17,985 nt of DNA, taken from contig DDXR01000001.1 of NCBI GenBank assembly GCA_002347565.1, positions 1 through 17,985 of the forward strand, read 5' to 3'. The notes below the pieces were generated by a model that saw nothing but the letters and a program-made list of their open reading frames with translations, searched no databases and had not been told where the DNA came from. Within the stretch, counting starts at the first letter, position 1; every line of letters starts with the position of its first letter. This DNA comes from a bacterium UBP2_UBA2255. Its GTDB lineage: Bacteria > Edwardsbacteria > AC1 > EtOH8. This document shows, piece after piece, positions 1 to 8,600 of the stretch. The position numbers and the translations under genes are program-made.

Positions 1-44
1 CTCATAGCATGTAATGATACCGCAATGGAAAAACAAAGTCAATG

Positions 45-67
45 AAAAAGCGGCCCTGCGGCCGCTT
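45..67 (-). terminator. Intrinsic terminator of the etf-oad operon
   Basis: An 8-bp stem (positions 48-55 with 60-67, AAGCGGCC/GGCCGCTT) closes a 4-nt loop. On the minus strand the stem runs straight into a T-run (CTTTTTCATT). It begins 18 bases past the oadB stop codon, so it probably ends the four-gene transcript. Stem and T-run are seen directly; function is inferred. Confidence 0.8.
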
Positions 68-84
68 GCCTGGGATCCGGCACC

Positions 85-1209
85 CTACTTCAGCAGGGAG
101 ATCAGCACTCCGGCGGCCATGGCGGTGCCCAGCACGCCGGCCACATTGGGGCCCATGGCGTGCATCAGCAGGAAGTTTTGCTTGTTCTCGCGCTGGCCTT
201 CCACCTGGGACACCCGGGCAGCCATCGGCACCGCCGAGACTCCGGCCGAGCCGATCAGCGGATTGACCTTGCCGCCGCTGACGAGATAGAAGACCTTGCC
301 CAGCAGCATCCCGCCGAACGTGCTGAACCCGAAGGCGGCCAGCCCCAAGGCCACTATCTTGAGGGTCGACAGGCTGAGGAAGTTGCCGGCCTCCATGGTT
401 GCCCCCACCGAGGCGGCCAGCAGAATGGTGACGATGTTGCACATCTCGTTCTGCAGGGTCTTGGAAAGGCGCTCGGTGACCCCGCTCTCCCGGATGATGT
501 TCCCCAGCATCATCGTCCCGATCAGGGCGATGGCCTGCGGCAGCAGCAGAGCGGTGATGATGGAGATGGCTATCGGGAATGCAATCCTCTCCCTCTTGCT
601 GACCGGCCTCAGCTGTTTCATCACCGTGGCCCGCTCCTTCTTGGTGGTCATCAGCCTCATGATGGGCGGCTGGATCAGCGGAACCAGGGACATGTAGGTG
701 TAGGCCGCCACCGCTATCGGCCCCAGGAGGTGGGGCGCCAGTTTGCTGGCGGTAAAGATGGCGGTGGGGCCGTCGGCCCCGCCGATGATGCCGATGGCTC
801 CGGCTTCCGCCAGGTTGAAGCCCAGCCCTGTGGCTATCAGCACGGCGGCGAACACCCCGAACTGGGCGGCGGCCCCCAGCAGGAAGGTGCTCGGGTTGGC
901 CAGCAACGGCCCGAAGTCGGTCAGCGCACCGATCACCATGAACATCATGGTGGGCAGCACCTCGGTGGCGACCCCGACGTTGTAGATCTGGGTCAGCAGC
1001 CCGTCGTGGCCCACCACGTTCGAGAGGGGCAGATTGGCCAGGAAGGCTCCGAAACCAATGGGCAACAGCAGCAGGGGTTCGAAATCCCTGAAGACCGCCA
1101 GGTACACCAGCGTCAAGGAAACGGCCATCATGACAATGTTGCCAACCATCAGGTTGGCCGCCCCGGACATCTGAACCAGCCGGGCGAGGTGCTCAAGAAT
1201 AGTGCTCAT
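85..1209 (-). CDS. oadB: Na+-translocating decarboxylase beta subunit (OadB/GcdB/MmdB family)
   Basis: This 374-residue polytopic inner-membrane protein belongs to the family that couples decarboxylation of carboxybiotin to Na+ export. Family signatures are clear: GALTDFGPLLANP near residue 94, GGADGPTAIFTASKLAP from residue 143 with the expected sodium-site Asp at 146, SAGVSAVPMAARV, and HAMGPNVAGVLGTA near the C-terminus. Length fits the shorter family members (about 375-430 residues). The ATG overlaps the stop of the gamma-type gene by four bases (ATGA), and a GGAAGCG sequence lies just upstream. The beta subunit alone does not separate oxaloacetate, methylmalonyl-CoA and glutaconyl-CoA decarboxylases. 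The adjoining ETF genes make a CoA-ester enzyme such as glutaconyl-CoA decarboxylase plausible, but that is inference. The carboxyltransferase alpha subunit is not in the window. Confidence 0.93.
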   Translation of the reverse strand: MSTILEHLARLVQMSGAANLMVGNIVMMAVSLTLVYLAVFRDFEPLLLLPIGFGAFLANLPLSNVVGHDGLLTQIYNVGVATEVLPTMMFMVIGALTDFGPLLANPSTFLLGAAAQFGVFAAVLIATGLGFNLAEAGAIGIIGGADGPTAIFTASKLAPHLLGPIAVAAYTYMSLVPLIQPPIMRLMTTKKERATVMKQLRPVSKRERIAFPIAISIITALLLPQAIALIGTMMLGNIIRESGVTERLSKTLQNEMCNIVTILLAASVGATMEAGNFLSLSTLKIVALGLAAFGFSTFGGMLLGKVFYLVSGGKVNPLIGSAGVSAVPMAARVSQVEGQRENKQNFLLMHAMGPNVAGVLGTAMAAGVLISLLK

Positions 1210-1541
1210 CGCTTCCCTGTCGTCCTGGAGGCTTCCTGCAGGGAGACCAGCCGCCAGGTGCTGCCCTGCGCCTCCCCGGGGATCTTCATTTCACGTCCGC
1301 GGGACAGCTCGGCGGTCAGGGCGCCCATGATCGCCGCTGCCACCTCTCGCTCTTCTCCGGCCCTCCTGACCGGGACGGCCGCCGGGGCCCTTGGGACCGT
1401 CAAGGCCGCGGGTCCCGACTCCCGGCCCAGCATCCCGACCAGGCGGATTACTCCGGCCATCACCGCCAAGGCCAGAAAGACGATACTCTGAGCGATCAGG
1501 CATACCAACACCGCCCCGCCCATCCCGTGGAAATCAGACAT
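1206..1541 (-). CDS. oadG: Decarboxylase gamma-type small membrane subunit (OadG-like)
   Basis: This 111-residue protein has one hydrophobic segment (about residues 8-34) after a short polar N-terminus. An Ala/Pro/Arg-rich cytoplasmic linker and a basic tail follow. That layout, its size and its place directly before the beta-subunit gene match OadG, the small subunit that anchors and assembles Na+ decarboxylase complexes. OadG proteins are poorly conserved in sequence, so the call rests mostly on topology and context. The ATG at 1541 has a strong GAGGAGG ribosome binding site and lies 12 bases after the etfA stop. Its own stop overlaps the oadB start, which suggests translational coupling. 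Confidence 0.75.
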   Translation of the reverse strand: MSDFHGMGGAVLVCLIAQSIVFLALAVMAGVIRLVGMLGRESGPAALTVPRAPAAVPVRRAGEEREVAAAIMGALTAELSRGREMKIPGEAQGSTWRLVSLQEASRTTGKR

Positions 1542-1553
1542 CGTTCCTCCTCA

Positions 1554-2759
1554 TCATCCTTTGCCGCAAGTCGCCGCCAGCTTCCTGGTCAGCGCCGGCA
1601 CCACCTCGAACAGGTCGCCCACGATGCCGAAGTTGGCCACCTTGAAGATCGGCGCGTCCGGGTCCTTGTTGATGGCGATGATGCAATCGGACGATTGCAT
1701 GCCTACCAAATGCTGGATGGCGCCGGAGATGCCGCAGGCGATGTACAGCTTGGGCGCGACCGTCTTGCCGGTCTGCCCCACCTGGTGCGAGTACGGGATC
1801 CAGCCGGCGTCCACCGCCGCGCGCGAGGCGCCGACGGCGCCGCCCACCGCCCGGGCCAGCTCCTCCACCAGCTGGAAATTCTCGGGGGCCTTGAGTCCGC
1901 GGCCGCCGGAGACGATGACGTCGGCGTCGGTCAGCTTGATCAGGTTGGTGGCCTCCTCCACCACCTTCTCGACGGACGTGCGCGAGGCCAGCGTCTTCGC
2001 GTCATAGGTGGTGCGGATGACCTCGGCCTGCTTCGAGGTGTCGCGGACCGGCTCCTTCATCACCTTGTGCCGCACCGTGGCCATCTGCGGCCGGTGGTTG
2101 GGGCAGATGATGGTGGCCATGATGTTGCCGCCGAAGGCCGGCCGGGTCTGCAGCAGGATCCGCCGCTCGTCGTCGATGGCCAGCCCGGTGCAGTCGGCGG
2201 TGAGGCCGGTGTGGACCTGGATCGCCACCCGCGGGATCAGCGCCCGGCCGATGGTGGAGGCGCCGCACAGCACGATCTCGGGCTTGTGCTGACGGATCAG
2301 GTCGGTCAGGATCCGGGCGTACGGCTCGTCATGGAACTGCTCCAGCTCGGGGTGGGCCACGGCGTAGACCTTGTCGGCGCCGCGGCAGCCGAGCTCCTTG
2401 ATCGCCTCATCAACATCCTTGCCGAGGATGACCGCGGAAAGCGGGACGCCCAGGGCATCGGCCAGCTTGCGGCCCTCGCCCAGCAGCTCATAGGAGATGG
2501 ACTGGACGATCCCGCCCTTCTGCTCGGCGAACACCCACACGCCCCGGTACTCGGAAAGGTCGGACTTATCATCAACCTTGTCCTTGCGGATCAGGATCGC
2601 GTCGAACCCGCAGGAGGCCACGCAGGCACCGCACAGGGTGCACTTGTCGTCGTCGATCACTGCCAGGTTGTCCTGAATGGAGATCGCGCCGTAGGGGCAC
2701 GACGACAGGCAGGCTCCGCAGCCCACGCATTTATCTTGGATGATCTCGATGTCGCTCAT
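1554..2759 (-). CDS. etfA: Electron transfer flavoprotein alpha subunit with N-terminal 2[4Fe-4S] ferredoxin domain
   Basis: This 401-residue fusion has a bacterial ferredoxin at residues 1-60, with cysteines 11/14/17/21 and 40/43/46/50 in two CxxCxxCxxxC sets. An ETF-alpha domain follows, starting near residue 70 (YRGVWVFAEQ). The C-terminal FAD domain is typical: SGGRGL near 284, GQTGKTVAPKLYIACGISG at 328-346, INKDPDAPIF near 363, and GDLFEVVPAL near 381. Ferredoxin-fused EtfA is known from electron-bifurcating complexes such as the caffeyl-CoA reductase and lactate dehydrogenase systems of acetogens. Bifurcation here is therefore plausible but not shown. The ATG has an AAGGGT site about six bases upstream. 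The gene sits 75 bases after etfB and 12 before oadG. No acyl-CoA dehydrogenase partner is visible. Confidence 0.93.
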   Translation of the reverse strand: MSDIEIIQDKCVGCGACLSSCPYGAISIQDNLAVIDDDKCTLCGACVASCGFDAILIRKDKVDDKSDLSEYRGVWVFAEQKGGIVQSISYELLGEGRKLADALGVPLSAVILGKDVDEAIKELGCRGADKVYAVAHPELEQFHDEPYARILTDLIRQHKPEIVLCGASTIGRALIPRVAIQVHTGLTADCTGLAIDDERRILLQTRPAFGGNIMATIICPNHRPQMATVRHKVMKEPVRDTSKQAEVIRTTYDAKTLASRTSVEKVVEEATNLIKLTDADVIVSGGRGLKAPENFQLVEELARAVGGAVGASRAAVDAGWIPYSHQVGQTGKTVAPKLYIACGISGAIQHLVGMQSSDCIIAINKDPDAPIFKVANFGIVGDLFEVVPALTRKLAATCGKG

Positions 2760-2773
2760 ACTCTACCCTTCGA

Positions 2774-2823
2774 TGGATACTGAATACGGAATACTGAATT
2801 CAGAATTCTGTCTTCAGTATCCA
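2774..2823 (-). repeat. Long imperfect hairpin in the etfB-etfA intergenic gap
   Basis: Almost the whole 75-bp gap is one inverted repeat. TGGATACTGAA (2774-2784) pairs perfectly with TTCAGTATCCA (2813-2823), and pairing continues inward with few mismatches to a GAATTC centre. The sequence is built from variants of ACTGAATAC and CTGAATTC. It lies inside the operon and has no T-run, so it is probably a dispersed intergenic repeat or an RNA-stabilising hairpin rather than a terminator. Confidence 0.7.
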
Positions 2824-2834
2824 GTATTCGTTGG

Positions 2835-3620
2835 TCAGATGAGCTGCCGCTCCTTCAGCCCGTTGACGACCGCCTCGACCGCCTCGCCCACGTCGCCGGT
2901 CAGCACGACGCCGCCGCACTTGACCGGGGGCGTGAATATCCTGACCACGTTGGTGGGCGAGCCGTTGAGCCCGATGCTCTTCTCATCGGCGCCCAGGTCG
3001 GCGGCCTTCCACACCGTCGGCTGGTACGACTTGGCCCGCATCTTCCCTTTCAGCGACGGCAGCCGCGGCTCGTTGATCTCCTTGACCACCGTCAGCACCG
3101 CCGGCAGCGAGGTCCGCACCACTTCGTAGCCCTCCTCGGTCATCCGCCAGACGGTGGCGGACGCCTCGTCGATGGCCTCGATCCTCTTGACGCAGGTCAC
3201 CTGGGGGACGTCCAGGAACTCGGCGACGCCCGGGCCCACCTGGGCGGTGTCGCCGTCGATGGCCTGCTTGCCGCACAGCACCAGGCCGCCCCCCCCCAGC
3301 TTCCTGATGCCCAGCGACAGGGTGTAGGACGTGGCCCAGGTGTCGGCTCCGGCGAAGGCCCGATCGGACAACAGCACCGCTTCATCCGCGCCCATCGAGA
3401 TCGCCTCCTTCAGGGCGGCTTCGACCTGGGGCGGGCCCATCGAGAGGATGGTGACCCTCCCTCCCAGTTTCTCGCGGAGCCGCAGGGCCTCCTCGATGGC
3501 GTACAGGTCGAACGGATTGATGATCGAGGGCACGCCCTCGCGCACCAGCGTGTTGGTGGCGGGGTCGATCCGGACATCGGTGGTGTCGGGCACCTGCTTG
3601 ATGCAGACGATGATGTTCAT
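2835..3620 (-). CDS. etfB: Electron transfer flavoprotein beta subunit
   Basis: This 261-residue protein forms the EtfAB heterodimer with the alpha subunit encoded just downstream and binds AMP or a second FAD. Recognisable motifs are MNIIVCIKQVPDT at the N-terminus, INPFDLYAIEEALRLRE at residues 34-50, GADEAVLLSDRAFAGADT near 77, and CGKQAIDGDTAQVGPGVAE at 116-134. The length is normal. The NPFD and QAIDGDTAQVGP forms occur in ETFs that work with anaerobic dehydrogenases, including bifurcating ones, but I cannot settle the flavin content from sequence by eye. It is the first gene of the operon, with a sigma70 promoter about 65-94 bases upstream. Only a weak AGG lies eight bases before the ATG, so initiation may be modest. 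Confidence 0.94.
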   Translation of the reverse strand: MNIIVCIKQVPDTTDVRIDPATNTLVREGVPSIINPFDLYAIEEALRLREKLGGRVTILSMGPPQVEAALKEAISMGADEAVLLSDRAFAGADTWATSYTLSLGIRKLGGGGLVLCGKQAIDGDTAQVGPGVAEFLDVPQVTCVKRIEAIDEASATVWRMTEEGYEVVRTSLPAVLTVVKEINEPRLPSLKGKMRAKSYQPTVWKAADLGADEKSIGLNGSPTNVVRIFTPPVKCGGVVLTGDVGEAVEAVVNGLKERQLI

Positions 3621-3652
3621 GGCATGCCTGGCGCGGGTTTGAAGAATGAAAA

Positions 3653-3678
3653 CGATTACACCGTGTGCGGCGTAATCG
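3653..3678 (-). promoter_or_regulatory. Dyad at the predicted etfB transcription start
   Basis: An 11-bp inverted repeat with one mismatch (CGATTACACCG, TGTG, CGGCGTAATCG) spans 3653-3678. It starts seven bases past the -10 box, where transcription should begin. It could be a repressor operator covering +1 to +26, or a 5' UTR hairpin. The dyad is seen directly; its role is inferred. Confidence 0.5.
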
Positions 3679-3684
3679 CCATTG

Positions 3685-3714
3685 ATTATACCATTTTTTC
3701 GGCCTGCCTGTCAA
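3685..3714 (-). promoter_or_regulatory. Sigma70-type promoter of the etf-oad operon
   Basis: On the minus strand TTGACA (3714-3709) and TATAAT (3690-3685) are separated by 18 bases. Both hexamers are perfect consensus. The promoter lies 31 bases beyond the stop of the neighbouring gene and points at etfB, so the energy operon is probably transcribed independently of the exported-protein genes upstream. Confidence 0.85.
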
Positions 3715-3744
3715 ATCGGGAAACGCGCCCGGGCCGCCGGACCG

Positions 3745-5661
3745 CTACCGGACCAGGGTCATCCGCATCACTACGTTGGCCCGCCCGGCCGCCAACCGGC
3801 AGAAATAGACGCCCGGGGCCGAGGATTGTCCGGCGTCATTCCTGCCGTCCCACGCAGCCGAGTATGCCCCCGCCGGCCGGCGGCCGGCGGCCAGGGTCCG
3901 CACTGCCTGCCCGGAGATGTTGTACACCGACAGGCGGACATCCCCCGGGACGGGAAGCTGGTACCTGATGGCTGTGCGCTGTCCGAAGGGATTGGGTGCG
4001 TTCTGCCAGAGCCTCGGCAGCGCCGGAAACTGCCGGCCGCCGCGCAGGCTGGCGACGCCCGCCGGCGGCGGGGCCAGGAACACCGGCCCGTAGCAGGACG
4101 GGTCCGCCTCGCCGGACGGGTCGACCGGCTGGGGCCACCAGCCGAAGCGGCTCCCGTCATGCCCATCCTCTGTCCAGGCGAGCGCCCGGAGCATTCCACC
4201 GGGAGCCTGCGCCAGCTTCCATGCCGCATCGCCGCCCAGCGGGATGGCCAGTTCCCGCTGGACCCTGCCGCCGGTCAGGGAGGAGGCCCGCTCGATCCCC
4301 GCCGCCGGAACGGGTGGCTGCGGCGGCATGCCGGCAAACGACAGCGAGTCGAAGCCCGAGTACTCCAGCAGGTACCCGCCCTCGCTGCCGCCGCTTTCCC
4401 AGGCGCCGTCGCCGTCGTCGTCGATCCACAGCTGCCAACGGTCGCCGGCGTCGAGCGCGCCGTCGCAGGGCGCGTCCAGCGCCAGGTACAGCGCCAGGGA
4501 GTCGTTCTGGGCGTACAGCCGCGCGTTGCCGGGTGCCGCCGGTTCGCCGAACCAGCCGAGCGCATCGCTGATGTCGACAGACGGGGCCGCCGGCCATTCG
4601 CCGGGCGAAAGCGTCCCGTCGATGGCGATCACGCCCTGCCGCCACACCGAAACGATCTTGTTGCGGTAGGGGAAGGAGACCGTCGCGCAAACCAACGTGT
4701 CGTTGGCCGGGTCCTGGTCGCTCTTGTGGTCGGAGTACGCCATCACCCGGTAGCGCTGGCCGGCCGGTCCGGCCTGCCAGGCCCGGAACCCCACCATGGC
4801 GGAATCCCCGGGCGGCAACGCGACCACCAGGGCGGTGTCGGCGTAGACCAGCGTGTCGTTCCTCGTGATGCGGCACACCACCGGAAAGCTCTCCTCGAGC
4901 CGGCCGCCGTTGGCCACCACCAGTTCGGGCGCGGCCAGGCTTTCCGGCTCGACATGCCAGCCGGGGGCCGCGATCCTGACCGCGCGCACGTCGTAGCTGT
5001 CGGGAGGCGCTTCGAATCGCACCGCGTACTCGTCGCACAGGTTCCCGGCCGGGACCGCCAGCCCGACCGCTCCATCATGGTCCTCGATGCCGGTCTGGGC
5101 CGCGTCCGCCTGCCATCCGGGTGCGGCCGAACGGTAGTGAAACGTCAGGGACCGTTCCGCCAATCCCAGCACGGCTTGGAACGAGTATCGACGCTGGCTG
5201 CCGAAATGGACCACCGAGTCCCACTCGACGATCAGCCGTCCGCCGGCTGTGTCATGGTGCCAGTAGATCCCCCCGCTCTGCGCATCGGTCGGGTCCAGGT
5301 CGTTCCAAAGCGGCGCCGCCACGGCGTTGGGGTGGTCGGGGTCGGGCAGCCCGCCGTCCGGCGGGTAGGGGCTGGCGTTTTCCGAGAGAAAGGACAGAAA
5401 GCCGTTGCTGCAGACGAAGAACGAATCGTAGTCGATGCCGTAATAGCGGAAGGGCCGCGGCAGGGCCACCGCCCGGCTCTCGTCGTCCCCCAGGTCCAGG
5501 GGCGTCCCCAGGTCCCGGATCTCCGTCCACCCGTAGGACGGTCCGCCGGGCTCGCCCGAGTCGGCCCAGCGGTAGCCGAACTGGTCCGGCCCGCCCCAGT
5601 CTGCCGACAGCTGCTGGACCGCCGCGAGGGCGATCAGGAAGGCTAACGCGGCCCGCATCAT
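3745..5661 (-). CDS. Exported multidomain protein: CSNGF-type sandwich, CBM9-like domain, FlgD-like C-terminal sorting domain
   Basis: This is a 638-residue secreted or surface protein of unknown substrate. Residues 1-20 form a signal peptide (MMRAALAFLIALAAVQQLSA). Residues 21-220 carry a sandwich domain with FFVCSNGFLSF and APLWNDLDP motifs, closely matching a domain in the clostripain-like protein of this window. Residues 225-330 look like a CARDB-type Ig domain. Residues 340-530 start with IDGTLSPGEWP, typical of CBM9-like domains, and contain an acidic DDDGDG loop that may bind calcium. Residues 553-638 are the FlgD-like / type IX-like tail (NAPNPF, VYNISGQAVRTL, AAWDGRNDAG), ending in LVR. 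The frame stays open upstream, but the ATG at 5661 gives the signal peptide. It overlaps the preceding stop by one base (TGATG), with AAGG upstream, so translational coupling is likely. Confidence 0.88.
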   Translation of the reverse strand: MMRAALAFLIALAAVQQLSADWGGPDQFGYRWADSGEPGGPSYGWTEIRDLGTPLDLGDDESRAVALPRPFRYYGIDYDSFFVCSNGFLSFLSENASPYPPDGGLPDPDHPNAVAAPLWNDLDPTDAQSGGIYWHHDTAGGRLIVEWDSVVHFGSQRRYSFQAVLGLAERSLTFHYRSAAPGWQADAAQTGIEDHDGAVGLAVPAGNLCDEYAVRFEAPPDSYDVRAVRIAAPGWHVEPESLAAPELVVANGGRLEESFPVVCRITRNDTLVYADTALVVALPPGDSAMVGFRAWQAGPAGQRYRVMAYSDHKSDQDPANDTLVCATVSFPYRNKIVSVWRQGVIAIDGTLSPGEWPAAPSVDISDALGWFGEPAAPGNARLYAQNDSLALYLALDAPCDGALDAGDRWQLWIDDDGDGAWESGGSEGGYLLEYSGFDSLSFAGMPPQPPVPAAGIERASSLTGGRVQRELAIPLGGDAAWKLAQAPGGMLRALAWTEDGHDGSRFGWWPQPVDPSGEADPSCYGPVFLAPPPAGVASLRGGRQFPALPRLWQNAPNPFGQRTAIRYQLPVPGDVRLSVYNISGQAVRTLAAGRRPAGAYSAAWDGRNDAGQSSAPGVYFCRLAAGRANVVMRMTLVR

Positions 5662-8600
5662 CACCGGACCTTCGTGATCTTTTCCGTGCCGCGGCGCTCG
5701 GCGATGCTCCACCGCAGGAGATAGCACCCGGCCGTGACCTCCCCGCCGCTGTCGTCCCTCCCGTCCCAGTCGGCGCGGTGCCGGCCCGCCTGCCGGGGAC
5801 CGTCGGCCAGGGTCCGCACCCGCTGGCCGGCGACGTTGTAGACGGCCAGCCGCACCGGCTGACCGGGGCCGGCGACGTCGTACTCCACGGCGATCGAGCC
5901 GGCGAAGGGATTGGGCGCAACCCGCCGCAGGCCCGGCCGGCTCGGCCCGGCGCCGCGACGGGCATACACCGGACCATGGTAGGTCACCGACCCGTCGAGG
6001 GCCTGCTCCCCTATCCGGTACCGGTAGCTGATGTTGGCCGCCGCGCCGCGGTCGCACCACCGGTACTCCCTGGGCCCGGGGCTGCACCCCGCCGCCGGCA
6101 GTGTTCCCAACAGTGAATAGCCGCCGGCGCCGGCGCCCCGCTCTATCAGCCACTGGTAGGAGCCGGTCTCGGATGCGGTGCTCCACCTGAGGACGATCGA
6201 ATCTTCGTAGGCCGCCGCGGCGAACCCGGCCAGGCTGACGGACAGGGGCACCCCGAAGGGTACGGTGTTTATGCCCACATGGTATCGGGAGGTGTCGTCC
6301 TTGCCCGGTGTGTTGTGCCAGACAACGAAAGCGTGCCAGCCGTTGGCCTCGGCCACGAACGAATGCTGCAGTCCGGGAGAGGAGACCACATCGGCCGAGA
6401 CCGTGGCGGCCGACCTCGGCTTGTATATTCCGCCAACGGGGCTGAAGACGGCGAAACCCAGGCTGGCCGGCCCGGCCGCCAGGCTGCAGGCGGCGTAATA
6501 GAGAGTCCCCGCGGTCAGCTCCACATCATAGGTGTGCGTCACCTGGTATTCGCCCATTCGGCGGATCGGGCTCCAGCCGTTGGCCGGAGTGGTGCCGTCC
6601 TGAAGGCAGAACTGGAGGTAATAGTCCCCGTCGCCTGTTTTCGGGCCGCGATATACTCCGGGGTAGTACACAGTTCCTGAGGTCAGACGATTGCCGTCTA
6701 TGGCTATCACCTCCACCGCGTCCGGACCCAGATCCGATTCCGCGGCCACCGCGGTGAAGCCGCCCTCGGCCTTGCCGTAGGCGTCGGTGTAGACCCGCAG
6801 GGCGTAGTCGGTGCCGGCCGCCGGCTTCAGCCCCACCGCGCTCCAATAGTTGGTGGAGGCCTGCCGGTAGCCGTCGCAGTTGTAGTCCGGTATCTCCGGG
6901 TCTATCACGTTGACCGGCGGCGTCGGCACCTGGAGGGTGGTGTCGTCCGGCAGGCGGTAGGGCGTCCATACCCATTGCCTGGAGAAGATGTTGTTGTCGC
7001 GCGTCCGCTCGTAGAGGATGCGTTCCTCGTAGTCGCAATGGAGGCTCATGGTGTGGCGCCCCCCGAAGACCCACATCGGGTAGTCGATGACGCCGGTCGG
7101 CCACCAGGCCGGCAGCCGCCCTTCTTCCAGGTAGGCGTAGAGCCACTCGTCCACGAACAGGCCGGCCCGGAAGGTGTCGGCCACGTCCACCGAGGCCGAG
7201 TCGATCAGACAGAAGTCGACAAAGGTCGTATCCCTGGCCGTGGTGAGCATGCCCCTCAGGGTGTCGCTTACCGAGTAGGTGCCACGCAGCTTCGAGGGCA
7301 CCAGTGGATATTGCCAGCCGGTCGGTTGGTACGGGGCCAGGTCGCAGCTACGGGGGAAGAAACGGGCATCGGTGTTGAAATAGATGTCTGTTCCCAGGCC
7401 CCAGCCCTGGTTGCGGTTGTCGGTCCAGGCCACCCGGGGGCTGCCGTCGTGCACGCAGACATCGAGCCCGGAGACCTCCTGCTGGGCGCAAGTGCTGTCG
7501 CTGGCCAGTTCCTCGCCGGACCAGTTATTGCCACGGTCCTGAGATCTGCGGACCGCCGCCCAGGCCCCGTCCAGATAGTACGCCGCATAGCAGGCCGTGT
7601 CCTGGGCGACGAGCGCCGGATGCCGCTCCTCGGCCCCGGTGCCGGCCACGAACACCAGCGGCGTCGCCGGGACCCAGAAGTCGTCAACGTAGCGCTCCTC
7701 GGCGCCGCCCGAGGTGCGGGCGTCCTTGAGGCGGACGTAGATGCCCGTCAGCCCGGAGCAGTCGTAGGCGTACTGCTGGTAGGTGGTGGTCGGGCTGCTG
7801 ACCACTCCCATCAGCGTCCACGGCCCGGCCGCCGACGCCGAATACTGGACCGAGCAGGCCCAGGCGTTGGTGTTGGTGCTGCGGCGGTACCAGAAAACCA
7901 CGGAGTCCGGGTTGGCCAGCTTGGGGGTGATGACGTGGTCGCCCGCCGCGTTGAACCGCAGGCTGTAGGAACCGGTCCTCGGGTTCAAGGCGACGCGGTC
8001 GCAGCCTCCGTTCGTCCAGTCCGGAGGCGGAAAGGCGATCTCGAAGCTCTCGTTGACGTCGATCGCCCGCAGGGTCTTTCCCCCGTCGTTGGAGTGTTTG
8101 AGCAGGATGTCATAATCGTCCTGGTCGTTGTAGGCTCGCTGCCCGGCCAGGTAAACGTACCTGCCCGATGCCGCCAGGGCCGGCTGCCGGTCGTGGCGCA
8201 GGGTGGCGATGCCGTTGACGGCCGCGTTCCAGACGAAGGTGTCCAGCGGCGCGGAAAGCCCCTGCGTCCTGGCGTACATGACGTCCACCGAATCGTTGGC
8301 CGCCCAGTTGCCGTACAGTTCGTAGGCCACCGCGACCAGGCTGTCGCTGATGCAGACCGCGGGATGGCGCTCCTGCGCCGCGCTGTAGGCGATGTGGTTC
8401 GGCCGCCCCAGCCAGCTGCCCCCGCCGTCGCGGGAGTAGGCGTAGCCGATGTCATAGTTGGTCCCGTTGCCGGGATTGTCGTACATCCAGGCCACCGCCA
8501 CCCGCGTCGAGTCGTTCCTCACGCCCGCGGCCACCTGCGGCCAGTGGCACTTGGGGTAGATGGCCTGCCAGGACGGAAAGAACGAGAAGTCCCACTTGTC

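Noticed and set aside
160..5646. Long plus-strand open frames (for example 160-1491, 1527-2783, 3682-5646)
   Set aside because: They are antisense to well-identified genes. Their products are Gly/Arg/His-rich, low in hydrophobic order and match no family, as expected in GC-rich DNA.
5662..6186. Longer N-terminus for the 638-residue protein
   Set aside because: The frame is open to 6186 but its extension is an Arg/Gly/Pro-rich shadow of the propeller gene. The signal peptide and the TGATG coupling point to the start at 5661.
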